Source of the DNA: an uncultured Lachnospiraceae bacterium | Lineage (GTDB): Bacteria; Bacillota; Clostridia; Lachnospirales; Lachnospiraceae | Assembly: GCA_947626775.1 (NCBI GenBank) | Contig: CANQTL010000001.1 | Coordinates: 124,001-188,000 of the forward strand | DNA length: 64,000 nt | Direction: 5' to 3' | In this document: in pieces, positions 17,358-26,281 of the stretch | Layout: the number at the start of each line of letters is the position of its first letter | Numbering within the stretch: position 1 is the stretch's first letter | The notes under the pieces: generated by a model | Told to the model about the DNA's origin: nothing | Seen by the model: only the letters and a program-made list of their open reading frames with translations | The model's database searches: none | Made by a program: the position numbers and the translations under genes

Positions 17358-18131
17358 TTACATAAATATTCCAACCAAGCCGACTGCCCAGACAGACGAC
17401 AGCTCGCACAGACACAGGAAAAAGCCTGCCAGATCCCCCGTGATGCCGCCGAACTGTCTCACGGACATATAGTAGTAGTATGTCCAGATCCACATCGCCG
17501 CAAGCGCCATACACGCGCCGGCCACAGGCTGTATCAGCACTGCGCTGGCAAAACACAGCGCCAGTATCACGGCGAGCACAACCCGCACTGTCCTTCTGCC
17601 CGCCGCCGACGCGAAGGAGTACAGCGTCCCCTCCTTCTTCGCCGCCGGGAACCACACGAGACTCATACCGCTCAGGGCGCGGGAGATGACGAAGCCGAGC
17701 CCCGCCAGGACGAGCTGGCTGCGCGTCCGGAAAAGCGTAAGTCCCGCCGCGTACAGCAGGAAATAGCAGGCCGCCGCAATCACCGCAAAAGCGCCCGCAT
17801 GGGGATCTTTCAGAATCTCCAGCTTTTTCTCTCTCGTCTCATAAGAGTGCAGGGCGTCCGCCGTGTCCAGGAATCCGTCCAAATGAATACCGCCTGTTAT
17901 GATAATCGGTATCACCGGTCCCGCCAGCGCGAAAGGCACGATGCCCGGACCCCGCTCCGCAAAGAGACACAGCTCTCCCCATACGACAAACAGCGCGCCG
18001 GCGACAAGCCCGACCAGCGGGAAGAAGCAGAGCGCATACTTCATGTTCCGCCGGTTCCACTCCGCCTTTGGCACGGGAATCTTCGAGTACATGGAAAAAG
18101 CGATCAAAAACCCGTTTATAATAGATTTCAT
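17358..18131 (-). CDS. cobS: Adenosylcobinamide-GDP ribazoletransferase
   Basis: CobS joins adenosylcobinamide-GDP and alpha-ribazole to finish the cobalamin nucleotide loop. It is a 257-residue multispanning membrane protein. Family marks are FSMYSKIPVP at the N-terminus, the PLVG segment and the acidic GGIHLDGFLDTADAL block, which holds the metal-binding Asp residues. It overlaps cobU by 4 bp. The last codons read into a one-mismatch copy of the dispersed word (17356-17365), which again provides the stop codon. Confidence 0.95.
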   Translation of the reverse strand: MKSIINGFLIAFSMYSKIPVPKAEWNRRNMKYALCFFPLVGLVAGALFVVWGELCLFAERGPGIVPFALAGPVIPIIITGGIHLDGFLDTADALHSYETREKKLEILKDPHAGAFAVIAAACYFLLYAAGLTLFRTRSQLVLAGLGFVISRALSGMSLVWFPAAKKEGTLYSFASAAGRRTVRVVLAVILALCFASAVLIQPVAGACMALAAMWIWTYYYYMSVRQFGGITGDLAGFFLCLCELSSVWAVGLVGIFM

Positions 18132-18751
18132 ATGTTATCCTTTCCGGACCGTGCACGGAACGCGCCGTCCGTATGGCGCTCACTTAGTTTACATAATTTT
18201 ATATACATCGGGATCGTATATACTACTTCTATCGCTTCATCCGCCATATCCATCAACTTTTGATTGAGTTCTCCGAGATACTTTATGTAAACCATTGTCT
18301 CCCTGTCATAGACGATGCCGTCCGAGAAGACCTCGTTGGTGACGACCACCAGATGTCTGCACTGTCCGGACAGAGCGGTCAGATCCGCCAGAATCCGATC
18401 GGGGACAGGCAGCGCTCCTTCGTCCGCACCGCGCCGCGCTGCGCCCGCCGCCGGAAACATCTCATTGGCGAGCAGATTCGACAGGCACTCCAGCAGCACC
18501 GTGGCGCTCCCACGGCTGGCCGCATCGACGCCGTCCAGCGCTCTCCCGACCGCCCGGTAACGCTCTATGGTCGCAAACCCCAGCCCGGCCCGCATCCTGC
18601 GGTGCCTCTCAATGCGCCGTCCGCCCTCTTCCCCGCCGGGCTCCATCGTCGCCACATAGTACAGCGCCCCACCGTCGGCAAGCTCCAGCGCCCGCTTCTC
18701 CGCATAGGCGGATTTACCGCTCGCGCTCGCGCCGATAATGACACTCAGCAT
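18128..18751 (-). CDS. cobU: Adenosylcobinamide kinase / guanylyltransferase
   Basis: CobU phosphorylates adenosylcobinamide and transfers GMP to it. The 207-residue product has an intact P-loop (GASASGKS), a YYVATMEP block, an RRIERHRRMR segment resembling the RxxxHxxxR substrate loop, and TNEVFSDGIV where classical CobU has NEVGxGIVP. The NEV block is therefore divergent, while the second CobU-like domain (in the CobC fusion) has the classical block but a poor P-loop, so the two may complement each other. The ATG at 18751 follows AGGAGG by 6 bp; longer upstream readings are unlikely. Two copies of the dispersed word lie within the gene in different frames. Confidence 0.88.
   Translation of the reverse strand: MLSVIIGASASGKSAYAEKRALELADGGALYYVATMEPGGEEGGRRIERHRRMRAGLGFATIERYRAVGRALDGVDAASRGSATVLLECLSNLLANEMFPAAGAARRGADEGALPVPDRILADLTALSGQCRHLVVVTNEVFSDGIVYDRETMVYIKYLGELNQKLMDMADEAIEVVYTIPMYIKLCKLSERHTDGAFRARSGKDNI
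18187..18196. repeat. Dispersed 10-bp word GTTTACATAA
   Basis: Exact copy near the 3' end of cobU. The gene strand reads TTATGTAAAC in the frame Leu-Cys-Lys. Confidence 0.8.
18283..18292. repeat. Dispersed 10-bp word GTTTACATAA
   Basis: Exact copy in cobU in the opposite orientation to the copy at 18187. Here the gene strand reads GTTTACATAA in the frame Val-Tyr-Ile. Confidence 0.8.
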
Positions 18752-18765
18752 AGCGATCCTCCTGT

Positions 18766-19836
18766 TCACCGATATCTTCTGTAAGCCTCTATTCCCATCT
18801 GCCCGAAAGAATCGTTCCCGCGGTACACACTCAGCGCCATATCCAGCAGCGGGAACAGCATCGCCGCGCCCGTCCCCTCGCCCAGCGCCATATCCGCGCA
18901 GATGACCGCGCGCAGGCCCAGCTCCTCGAGCAGCGCCCGGCACAGCGGTTCTCTTCCCATGTGGGAGGCGAGCAGATACCGCCGCACGCCGGGTACGAGC
19001 CGGTCGGCTGCAAGCGCCGCCGCCGCCGTGATCACGCCGTCCAGTACAACGGGAATACGGCAGAGCGCTCCGCCTATCATAACACCTGCTATTCCTGCGA
19101 TGTCCAGTCCTCCCACACAGGACAGCACACGCAGCGCATCCGCCTGCTCCAAATGATAGTCTGCGACAGCCCGGGAGATCACCGCCCGTTTCCGCGCAAG
19201 CCCATCGTCGTCCAGACCCGCGCCGCGCCCCGTCATCTCCCCGGGCGGCAGCCCCAGCAGCGCGCAGCCCACCGCCGCCGCCGTGGTGGTGTTGCCGATC
19301 CCCATCTCCCCGACGCCCAGAATCTCATATCCCAGGCCGCGGCACTCTCTGACCCACGCGATCCCCTCGCGAACTGCCGCAAGCGCCTCCTCCTCCGTCA
19401 TGGCGGGCTCCCTGGCGAAATTCGCCGTGCCGTTTCTGATCTTACGCACTCTCACATTCCCGCAGGACAGATCCCCGCGAATCCCGATGTCCGTGACCAG
19501 CACGTCCGCCCCGGCCACCGCCGCCATGCGGTTGACGGAGGAACATCCGGCAGCCATGTTGGCTGCGACAAGCGCCGTCACCGCATCTGACGTCTGCGTC
19601 ACGCCCTCCTCCACAACGCCGTTGTCGGCGCACATGACGAGGATCGCCCGTCTCTTTGCCCGTATATCCGCAGTCCCCTGTATGCCCGCGATCTGCACAA
19701 GCAGCCTTTCGAACTGTCCCAGCCCGTCCAGCGGCTTGGCGATACTGTCCAGGCGCGCGCGCGCCTGTTCCATGGCAGCCGCGTCCGGCGGTTCGATTTT
19801 AAGTTTACATAACTCTAACTCCTTCTCAGCCGCCAT
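18766..19836 (-). CDS. cobT: Nicotinate-nucleotide--dimethylbenzimidazole phosphoribosyltransferase
   Basis: CobT activates the lower-ligand base by making alpha-ribazole phosphate from nicotinate mononucleotide. The 356-residue product shows KPLDGLGQFE near the N-terminus, MCADNGVVEEGVTQ, the GVGEMGIGNTTTAAA block and the C-terminal MALGEGTGAAM with the catalytic Glu region. The ATG at 19836 is used because family homology begins just after it and GGAGG lies about 9 bp upstream; it overlaps the cbiE-T-A gene by 11 bp. A copy of the dispersed word sits at codons 9-12. Confidence 0.94.
   Translation of the reverse strand: MAAEKELELCKLKIEPPDAAAMEQARARLDSIAKPLDGLGQFERLLVQIAGIQGTADIRAKRRAILVMCADNGVVEEGVTQTSDAVTALVAANMAAGCSSVNRMAAVAGADVLVTDIGIRGDLSCGNVRVRKIRNGTANFAREPAMTEEEALAAVREGIAWVRECRGLGYEILGVGEMGIGNTTTAAAVGCALLGLPPGEMTGRGAGLDDDGLARKRAVISRAVADYHLEQADALRVLSCVGGLDIAGIAGVMIGGALCRIPVVLDGVITAAAALAADRLVPGVRRYLLASHMGREPLCRALLEELGLRAVICADMALGEGTGAAMLFPLLDMALSVYRGNDSFGQMGIEAYRRYR
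19803..19812. repeat. Dispersed 10-bp word GTTTACATAA
   Basis: Exact copy at the 5' end of cobT. The gene strand reads TTATGTAAAC, then TTAAA, in the frame Leu-Cys-Lys-Leu-Lys. Confidence 0.8.
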
Positions 19837-22573
19837 CCGCGCGCCCCTCCTTCCTCCGGCCCGCGGCATATGCCCGCGCCGCCCGCAGGAAAGATTCTCC
19901 CGCCTTCGGACTGCCCCGAAAGTACAGATGCGGGAATCCCGCATACAGCGTATCCGTGCAGAGTCCTTCCCGCCATGACGAACCGTTCCCCGGCCTGGAT
20001 ACCTCCAGATCGGCGCAGTCCGCAAGCGACGTCCAGTAGTGGAACTCATGCGCCCGGAAGGTATCGTCTCTGCGCCCCAGCAGGCAGTCCTCCGCGAGCG
20101 TCACCTCGATATAGCCGAACCGCCCTTTTCTCTGCCCGCCGACCGCATCAGATTTGATAACGCCCGCCATGTTATAAAATGCGCGCGTCTGCCCCGGCTG
20201 TTCTCCGGGCGCTTCCAGACGCTCGTGCAGATACAAGAAACCGCCGCACTCCGCGATCGCAGGCAGTCCGCCCTCAATCTTTTCCCTAATCTCCTCCCGC
20301 ATGGAGACGTTCTCTTCCAACTGCGCGGCGTACAGCTCCGGATAACCGCCGCTTAAATACAGCGCGTCGCATTCCGGCAGCGCGCCGTCATGCAGCGGGC
20401 TGAAGGGCAGAATCTGTGCGCCGTGGGCCCGCAAAAAATCCAGATTATCCTCGTAGAGGAAACAGAACGCCTCGTCCCGCGCCACCGCGATACGGCAGGC
20501 TGACAGGGCAGAATCTTGATTTATGTAAACCTCTTCCAATTCTCCGTTCTCCGCCTCACAGGCCGGCTCCGACTTGTCCCGCACGCCACAGGCTCCCGCA
20601 AGCTCCAGCAGCGCGTCCACATCCACGGTGGCCTCCACCGCATCCCTCAGGCATTCGGCCAGCGCCCCGAAATTTCCGATCTCCTGCGCCGTCACCAGAC
20701 CGAGATGTCTGCTCTCCAGCCTGAGCGCCGCAGACTCCGGCAGATAGCCGAGAGGCGTAAGACCCAGCGCGCGCGCCGCCTGTGCCGCCCGCTCATAGAG
20801 CGACGGCGCAATCCGGTTAAAAATAACGCCCTTTATGAAACTCGGCTCCCTGTGGCGCAGAAAACCTTCCACACAGGCTGTCACGGAACTGCCCATCCCC
20901 TTACAGTCCACGGCCAGAACCACGGGAAGCCCCAGTTCCTTCGCCACGGTGTAAGTGCTGGCCTCCTCCGTGAATCCCACGCCGTCATAGTAGCCCATAA
21001 CGCCCTCCACGACGCCGACGTCACAGGAGCGCATGTGCCCGGCGTACACTTGCCGCAGCGCATCCCCCTCTGTAAAGAAAGGATCCAGATTGTAACAGGG
21101 GACGCCGGAGGCCGCTCTGTGAAAGGAGGGATCGATGTAATCGGGCCCGCACTTGAAGCCTCGCGGCCGGAGTCCCCTTCGCCGCAGGGCAGCGAGAATA
21201 CCGCACGCCAGCGTGGTCTTGCCGCTGCCGCTGCCGGTTCCCGCGATCAGCACTCCCGGCCCGCCGCCAGGCGTCCCGCCGCTCCCCGTACTCCTGCCGC
21301 CGCGCCCCGCCGCCGTCACAATGGTAACCGGGTTCTGCGCCGTCACCATATGGCCCGTCCCCGCTTTTCTGATCCTGTTGACCTGGATCTGTACCGCCTC
21401 CACACCGGTGAAGCCGCTTCCTTCCAGCAGCCTGACCGCCCGTTCCGCGCTCTCCAGCGTCACCGCGTTGACCGCCAGACGAACCGCAGGATTCTTCGCC
21501 CGCAGACAGGCGACGATCTCCTCAAGACGCCCGCCGCTGCCGCCGATAAAAGCCGCGTCGGGAGCCGGGAGAGCGCTCAGGGCGTCGGGAGCCGTCCCTT
21601 CGACAATTTTAATATTATGTAAACTAAATCGTTGTCTGTTAAGTTTACATAACTCTATCGCGTCAACATCTTTTTCCACGGAAAAAACCATGCCCCTGGA
21701 AGCGGCAAGCGCCAGTTCCACCGAAACGCTCCCCGTCCCCGCGCCGATATCATAGACGGTCTCCCTCTCCCGCACGCGCAGTTTACTCATGACCACGGCG
21801 CGCACCTCCGCCTTGGTCATGGGCGTCTCTCCGCGCGCGAAGCTGTCGTCGGGAAGCCCGGTCAGATTTTTCCCCGCCGCCTGAGAATTTTCCAGATACA
21901 TTACCGCCGGGTTGTCATACTCGTACTCTGTAAGCTGCGCCACCGTTCCCCGCCTGATGCGCTCTCTCTCGTAGGACAGCCATTCGCCCACACAGCCATA
22001 CACTCCGCCCAGGCCGCGATCCGCCAGAGAAGCCAGCTGCTCTTGCACGTCGCCTCCCGTGACGGCAAACACTTTCTCGTGGGTCAGCACCGCCTGCCAC
22101 AGGTTCTCTCTGGCGCCGTGGAGATTGACGATCTTCACATCCTCCCACGATCTGCCGATCCGCGCGCAGAAATAGGACAGCGAGGAGACGCCCGGCAGCA
22201 CGGCGGTCGTATATTCCATCCCTTTGCCGAACGTACAGACGCCGCCGTGAGAGATCCCCAGCGCCGCGGTGAGCTGTTTCGCGCCGCTGAAGAAACCGCT
22301 GTCCCCAGACATGAGCACCGCCACGACCGGAACGGCCTCCGGTCCCGCGCACTCCCCTGCCAGCGCCTGAAGAATATCTTCCGTGCGTCCGGCTGCGATA
22401 CAGCGCTTGCCATCCCGGTAGGGAACGAGTATCCTCTCCGCACCGATGACGAGCGAAGCCGCATCGACCGCCTCCCGCGCCTCCACCGTCAGCGTGCGGG
22501 GATCCCCCAGGCCCGCGCCAATAATATACAGTTGTCCCGTCTCTCTCTTATCCGCTTCCGTCCGTCTCTTCAT
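19826..22573 (-). CDS. Triple fusion CbiE-CbiT-CbiA: precorrin C5/C15 methyltransferase, decarboxylase and cobyrinate a,c-diamide synthase
   Basis: Three cobalamin enzymes in one 915-residue chain from the ATG at 22573 (AGGA 7 bp upstream). In the longer numbering from 22618, residues about 28-250 are CbiE (YIIGAGLGDP, MSGDSGFFSG), residues 255-438 are CbiT (YDIGAGTGSVSVE for S-adenosylmethionine, FIGGSGG), and after a Gly-rich linker residues 455-930 are CbiA (AGTGSGSGKT P-loop, KCGPDYIDP, and a class I amidotransferase with the Cys in IAECGGFLYL). CbiE-CbiT fusion is the known CobL arrangement; adding CbiA is unusual, since CbiA acts after CbiC, a later step. Three copies of the dispersed word lie in the gene. 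Confidence 0.93.
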   Translation of the reverse strand: MKRRTEADKRETGQLYIIGAGLGDPRTLTVEAREAVDAASLVIGAERILVPYRDGKRCIAAGRTEDILQALAGECAGPEAVPVVAVLMSGDSGFFSGAKQLTAALGISHGGVCTFGKGMEYTTAVLPGVSSLSYFCARIGRSWEDVKIVNLHGARENLWQAVLTHEKVFAVTGGDVQEQLASLADRGLGGVYGCVGEWLSYERERIRRGTVAQLTEYEYDNPAVMYLENSQAAGKNLTGLPDDSFARGETPMTKAEVRAVVMSKLRVRERETVYDIGAGTGSVSVELALAASRGMVFSVEKDVDAIELCKLNRQRFSLHNIKIVEGTAPDALSALPAPDAAFIGGSGGRLEEIVACLRAKNPAVRLAVNAVTLESAERAVRLLEGSGFTGVEAVQIQVNRIRKAGTGHMVTAQNPVTIVTAAGRGGRSTGSGGTPGGGPGVLIAGTGSGSGKTTLACGILAALRRRGLRPRGFKCGPDYIDPSFHRAASGVPCYNLDPFFTEGDALRQVYAGHMRSCDVGVVEGVMGYYDGVGFTEEASTYTVAKELGLPVVLAVDCKGMGSSVTACVEGFLRHREPSFIKGVIFNRIAPSLYERAAQAARALGLTPLGYLPESAALRLESRHLGLVTAQEIGNFGALAECLRDAVEATVDVDALLELAGACGVRDKSEPACEAENGELEEVYINQDSALSACRIAVARDEAFCFLYEDNLDFLRAHGAQILPFSPLHDGALPECDALYLSGGYPELYAAQLEENVSMREEIREKIEGGLPAIAECGGFLYLHERLEAPGEQPGQTRAFYNMAGVIKSDAVGGQRKGRFGYIEVTLAEDCLLGRRDDTFRAHEFHYWTSLADCADLEVSRPGNGSSWREGLCTDTLYAGFPHLYFRGSPKAGESFLRAARAYAAGRRKEGRADGG
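20521..20530. repeat. Dispersed 10-bp word GTTTACATAA
   Basis: Exact copy in the CbiA part of the fusion gene. The gene strand reads GTTTACATAA in the frame Val-Tyr-Ile-Asn. Confidence 0.8.
21615..21652. repeat. Dispersed 10-bp word GTTTACATAA, inverted pair
   Basis: Two exact copies facing each other (21615-21624 and 21643-21652), 18 bp apart, inside the CbiT part. One reads Leu-Cys-Lys-Leu and the other Ser-Leu-His-Asn. Confidence 0.8.
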
Positions 22574-22645
22574 CGTCCGTTCCTGTTTCCGCGCCGCCTT
22601 TCGCCGCCACGCGCTCATACCCGCTCTCTCACGCCGCCCGCATGC

Positions 22646-23449
22646 CTATGTCCGCTCTCTCAGGCACCGCAGGATCCTCTCCTGCGCCTCCCCCACGCTG
22701 CAGCCCGCCGCGTCCTCCCCGGGCGGCAGGACGACAAACAGGCTCACGCCCGCCGCCTGCGCCGCCCTGCATTTTTCCGCATAGCCGCCCGCCGTGCCGG
22801 ATCTTTTCGTGAGCAGACAGCGGATGCCGAACTGTCTGAGCAGCGCCAGGTTCGTCTCCTCCGTAAAAGGCCCCTGCATACAGATCATATGATCCGGCAA
22901 AAACCCCCTGTCCAGAAAAGCCCGCAAAATCTCCGGGTTGGGAAGAATCCTGACATATATTCGCTCCGCATAGTTTTTAAGTTTACATAACACATCCATC
23001 TCTCTGCTTCCCGTGGTGACGAGGATCCGGCCCTCCGTTTCGTCCAGACGGGCAGCCGCCTGCGCCATATCCGCAAAGTACTCCGCGCCGGCCTCCTCCC
23101 GGACCGCTTCCGTCTCCCTGCGCACCCTGCAGTACACCTCCCCGCCGATCCCCGCCGACCGCGCATACTGCCGCGCCGCCGCCCGGATATTCTCTGTCGC
23201 CCGCGCCGCATAGGGGTGGGTGGCGTCGATTATGAGGCGGGGCTTCTCCCTGCGAAAAAATTCTTCCATGTCCTCCCGCTCCATTCTGCCGACCCGGATT
23301 TTAAGTTTACATAACTTATCATTTCCCGCAGGCAGAATCTCTCGTCCGTAATCCGTCGCCACGCAGAAGACCGCCTCGATCCCATGCCCGGCGCAGAACT
23401 CATACAGCTGCCGCCCTTCGCTTGTACCCGCAAATACGATCAAATTCAT
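22646..23449 (-). CDS. cbiJ: Cobalt-precorrin-6A reductase
   Basis: CbiJ/CobK reduces the macrocycle before the CbiE/CbiT steps. The 267-residue protein begins with FAGTSEGRQL, a Rossmann-type glycine loop, and has DATHPYA and a late TKRSGTAGG block typical of the family. It overlaps cbiH by 4 bp and precedes the CbiE-T-A fusion gene by 72 bp, so gene order follows the pathway. Two copies of the dispersed word lie within it, both encoding Leu-Cys-Lys-Leu-Lys. Confidence 0.92.
   Translation of the reverse strand: MNLIVFAGTSEGRQLYEFCAGHGIEAVFCVATDYGREILPAGNDKLCKLKIRVGRMEREDMEEFFRREKPRLIIDATHPYAARATENIRAAARQYARSAGIGGEVYCRVRRETEAVREEAGAEYFADMAQAAARLDETEGRILVTTGSREMDVLCKLKNYAERIYVRILPNPEILRAFLDRGFLPDHMICMQGPFTEETNLALLRQFGIRCLLTKRSGTAGGYAEKCRAAQAAGVSLFVVLPPGEDAAGCSVGEAQERILRCLRERT
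22981..22990. repeat. Dispersed 10-bp word GTTTACATAA
   Basis: Exact copy inside cbiJ. The gene strand reads TTATGTAAAC, then TTAAAA. Confidence 0.8.
23305..23314. repeat. Dispersed 10-bp word GTTTACATAA
   Basis: Exact copy inside cbiJ with the longest symmetrical context: TAAGTT, 5 bp, AACTTA. Confidence 0.8.
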
Positions 23450-24192
23450 CCGCCATACCCTCTCGGCGTCACCATATGCTCCCCGATCCTGCGCGTCGCG
23501 CTGCTGCCGATATACACCGTCGTAAACATGTCCGCAGGGTAGTCCCGCAGCTCGCCGAGCGTCATAATCCGCTGTTCCTGCCCGTCTCTGCCAATATTGC
23601 GCGCCAGGCCGCAGACCCGGTCTTCCCGCATATAGCCGCTTCGCAGGAGCACATCGCAGGCCCGCCGCAGATGCTCCGGCCTGCTTTTGCCGGCGGGGTT
23701 GTACAGACAGATCGCGAAATCGCCCTCAGCCGCAGCGGCAAGCCGCCTCTCGATGCGCTCCCAGGGCGTCAGCCTGTCGCTCAGGCTGATCACCGCGAAA
23801 TCATTGGCAAGCGGCGCGCCCAAGAGAGCCGCCCCGCTGAGCGCCGCCGTCACGCCGGGCAGAACGCGAAGTTCCACTCCGCCGCAGCCCTCCGCGTCTT
23901 CGTCCGCCGCCAGCAGCTCCAGAACCAGCCCTGCCATGCCGTACACGCCGCCGTCGCCGCTGCACACCATCACCACGCTGCGCCCCTCTCTTGCCCGCGC
24001 GATCGCCCACTCGCACCGGTCCCTCTCTCTCGTCATGGGCGTCGCATAATATTCCCTGTCCGGGAAAAGCCCGCGCACCAGCTCGACGTATACCGTGTAT
24101 CCCACAATACAGTCGCACTCCGCAAGCGCCTGCAGGACTTCCTCTGTCATGCCCTCTCTTTTTCCCGGTCCGATTCCCGCTATGGTTAACAT
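23446..24192 (-). CDS. cbiH: Cobalt-precorrin-3B C17-methyltransferase
   Basis: CbiH/CobJ methylates C17 and contracts the ring. The 248 residues show the tetrapyrrole methylase pattern: GIGPGKREGMT at the N-terminus, MVCSGDGGVYGMAGL, PGVTAALSGAALLGAPL and a late YNPAGKSRPEHL. The start codon lies within a one-mismatch copy of the dispersed word (24185-24194); the SD is weak (GGGGTG). It precedes cbiJ with a 4-bp overlap. Confidence 0.94.
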   Translation of the reverse strand: MLTIAGIGPGKREGMTEEVLQALAECDCIVGYTVYVELVRGLFPDREYYATPMTRERDRCEWAIARAREGRSVVMVCSGDGGVYGMAGLVLELLAADEDAEGCGGVELRVLPGVTAALSGAALLGAPLANDFAVISLSDRLTPWERIERRLAAAAEGDFAICLYNPAGKSRPEHLRRACDVLLRSGYMREDRVCGLARNIGRDGQEQRIMTLGELRDYPADMFTTVYIGSSATRRIGEHMVTPRGYGG

Positions 24193-24247
24193 AACTTAAA
24201 CACCCCGTTTTCCTGTGCCGCGCCGCCCGACGCCCGCAAACACTTCG

Positions 24248-25297
24248 TCACCTGACCCAGCGGTAAGCCGCGGGCTGAAACATCGCGACCGCCAGCGTCA
24301 TGCCGTCCCTCACCTGCTTCTCCACCACCAGGCGGCAGGATGGATCCGCAGACCGCTCCCCAAAGCGCCCGGCAAGATACAGCGCACTGCGCTCGCACAC
24401 ATTGTCCACGCCTACCGTGCGCTCCACAAAGGCGGAGGCGTGCACTTGGTCCCCGACCCGCATAAGTTCCCCGGCGGAAAACGTCTCATAGGGCGCGCCC
24501 AGCCTGCGAGCCAGCTCCCAGATACCCGGTTCCTCGCGCTTGGCGTCCACGGAGGCGACGGCTGCGATACGGTTCTCGTCGATGCCGCCGTATGCGCACA
24601 CCTCACGCAGGAATCCGTACAGCGCCTCGCCGCTTTTTCCTTTCTTACAGCCCACGCCCACGATATAAGAGCGGTGCGCCAGTCTGCAGACCGTGCGCCC
24701 GTCGGCGTATCCGACGGACAGCTCCGGCGACGGCGCCCTGCCGTCCGCATCCACACTGCCCACACCCGCCGGAACGTCTCCCAATATGGGGACGCCCGTC
24801 CGCAGTCTGAGAGTTTCTCCCCGCAGTACGGCGGCGGAGAGTTCCCGGATCACGGCGGCTTCCGGCACGCACAGATGATTGCAGGCCGCGAAGACGTCCA
24901 CCGCAAAACGGCCGCTCACATCCGTCGCCGTGGTGATGACCGCCTGCGCGCCGAGCGCTTCCGCCACCCTGTGCGCCAGGGACACGCCGCCGCCCACATG
25001 TCCGGACAGTATGGGAACCACGAACCGGCCCGCTTCGTCGATCACAAGCACCGACGGATCGTGCAGCTTGTCTGTCAGATACGGCGCAATATGCCGCACG
25101 GCGATCCCCGCTGCGCCGATAAACACAAAGGCGCTCGAACGTTTCCACTCGCTCTCGAGCAGCGGCGCCGTCGAGGAGAACGCGGTTCCGAACGGACAGC
25201 TCACCGCCACGTCGCCCTCTGCCCGCAGGCAGTCCGCAACCCTGTTATTCAGCTGACCTCCCCGCTCCGTGTAGGAGAGAATGATGACTCTGTTCAT
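24248..25297 (-). CDS. cbiG: Cobalt-precorrin-5A hydrolase
   Basis: CbiG opens the delta-lactone of cobalt-precorrin-5A and releases acetaldehyde, a step specific to the anaerobic pathway. The 349 residues include SSTAPLLESEW, the central FIGAAGIAVR, LSGHVGGG and the C-terminal GVGCKKGKSGE followed by ASVDAKREEPG, the usual CbiG domains in order. It follows the GH26 gene by 39 bp and precedes cbiH by 55 bp. Confidence 0.94.
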   Translation of the reverse strand: MNRVIILSYTERGGQLNNRVADCLRAEGDVAVSCPFGTAFSSTAPLLESEWKRSSAFVFIGAAGIAVRHIAPYLTDKLHDPSVLVIDEAGRFVVPILSGHVGGGVSLAHRVAEALGAQAVITTATDVSGRFAVDVFAACNHLCVPEAAVIRELSAAVLRGETLRLRTGVPILGDVPAGVGSVDADGRAPSPELSVGYADGRTVCRLAHRSYIVGVGCKKGKSGEALYGFLREVCAYGGIDENRIAAVASVDAKREEPGIWELARRLGAPYETFSAGELMRVGDQVHASAFVERTVGVDNVCERSALYLAGRFGERSADPSCRLVVEKQVRDGMTLAVAMFQPAAYRWVR

Positions 25298-25336
25298 AGC
25301 GCCCGCCGTTCCTATATATCCGCTCCTGACGCCCTG

Positions 25337-26281
25337 CTACATACCCGCCGGATAAGTCACCGCATACGGACTGTCATAGGTCCTGCGCAGCGCCTCGCGG
25401 CTGTTGTAGGTATCGTCCATCAGAAACTCCTTGCTCCACGTCATAAAATAGCACCACGGCACACGGCTTTCTGCCAGCTGTTCCAGGTCCGGCAGGATCC
25501 CGACCTCCGCCAGCGCGACAGGCTTCTGCGCCTCCGTGACCGCCGCCAGCTCCTCATACTCTCTGCGATAGTCCGTCTTCGTTCCCTTCTCCGCATAGAT
25601 ATCGCGGGAGAGAATATCCACCACGTCGTCCCCCGGATAACCCTCTTTCAGCGGACAGTTCCACACCCAGAGCAGATTGTCGAGATGGCAGACTTCCACG
25701 AAATATTCATACATCATGCGGTACAGCTTCGCCGCCACGCCGGGCCCTTTTCTGCCCCACCAGAACCAGTCGCCCTCGGCTTCGTGGAAGGGGCGCCAGA
25801 GAATCGGGATATCCTCGTTCCGAAAGGGAGCAAGACAGGCCGCCATCACATCCAGATCATGATAGAAAGCCGCCCGCTCCTCCGTGCCCTGCAGCAGCAC
25901 CCTCCCCGGGTCAAAGTCTGTATTCTTCGCATAGAAACTCTTGTCTCTGCCGCCGATCGGCGAGAACCAATGCCAGGTGAATGTCACAATGCCGCCGCTC
26001 CTGCCGAAGATACGCGCCTGCTCCAGCGTATTTCTGTTCTCGTCGATCTCCGTGCGGCACGCCTCGTCCCCCGTCTCATACTGTATATTCGGAGAGTAGG
26101 CCAGCAGTTCAAAACCCCGCAGCGCCGGCTCCCTGCCCGTGACTCTCCTGATCTCTTCAATCTCCTCCATCGCCACTGTCTGGGTGTGCTGCCCCGTGAC
26201 GATCTTCCGCCCGCCGATAGCGGACAGATAGCGCAGAAGCATTCTCGCCTGATGCGTCGCCTGTGGATTTACCGGTTTCAT
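25337..26281 (-). CDS. Glycoside hydrolase family 26 protein, cytoplasmic-type
   Basis: A 314-residue GH26 (beta-mannanase-type) domain. The acid/base Glu is expected at about residue 167 in WRPFHEAEGDWFWW and the nucleophile Glu at about 259 in PVALAEVG; FTWHWFSP is also typical. There is no signal peptide, so unlike most mannanases it should stay in the cell. It starts at the ATG at 26281 with GGAGGAGAG upstream, and its first 125 bp overlap the 3' end of cbiF in another frame. A sugar hydrolase inside a cobalamin operon has no obvious pathway link; it may be a passenger. Confidence 0.85.
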   Translation of the reverse strand: MKPVNPQATHQARMLLRYLSAIGGRKIVTGQHTQTVAMEEIEEIRRVTGREPALRGFELLAYSPNIQYETGDEACRTEIDENRNTLEQARIFGRSGGIVTFTWHWFSPIGGRDKSFYAKNTDFDPGRVLLQGTEERAAFYHDLDVMAACLAPFRNEDIPILWRPFHEAEGDWFWWGRKGPGVAAKLYRMMYEYFVEVCHLDNLLWVWNCPLKEGYPGDDVVDILSRDIYAEKGTKTDYRREYEELAAVTEAQKPVALAEVGILPDLEQLAESRVPWCYFMTWSKEFLMDDTYNSREALRRTYDSPYAVTYPAGM

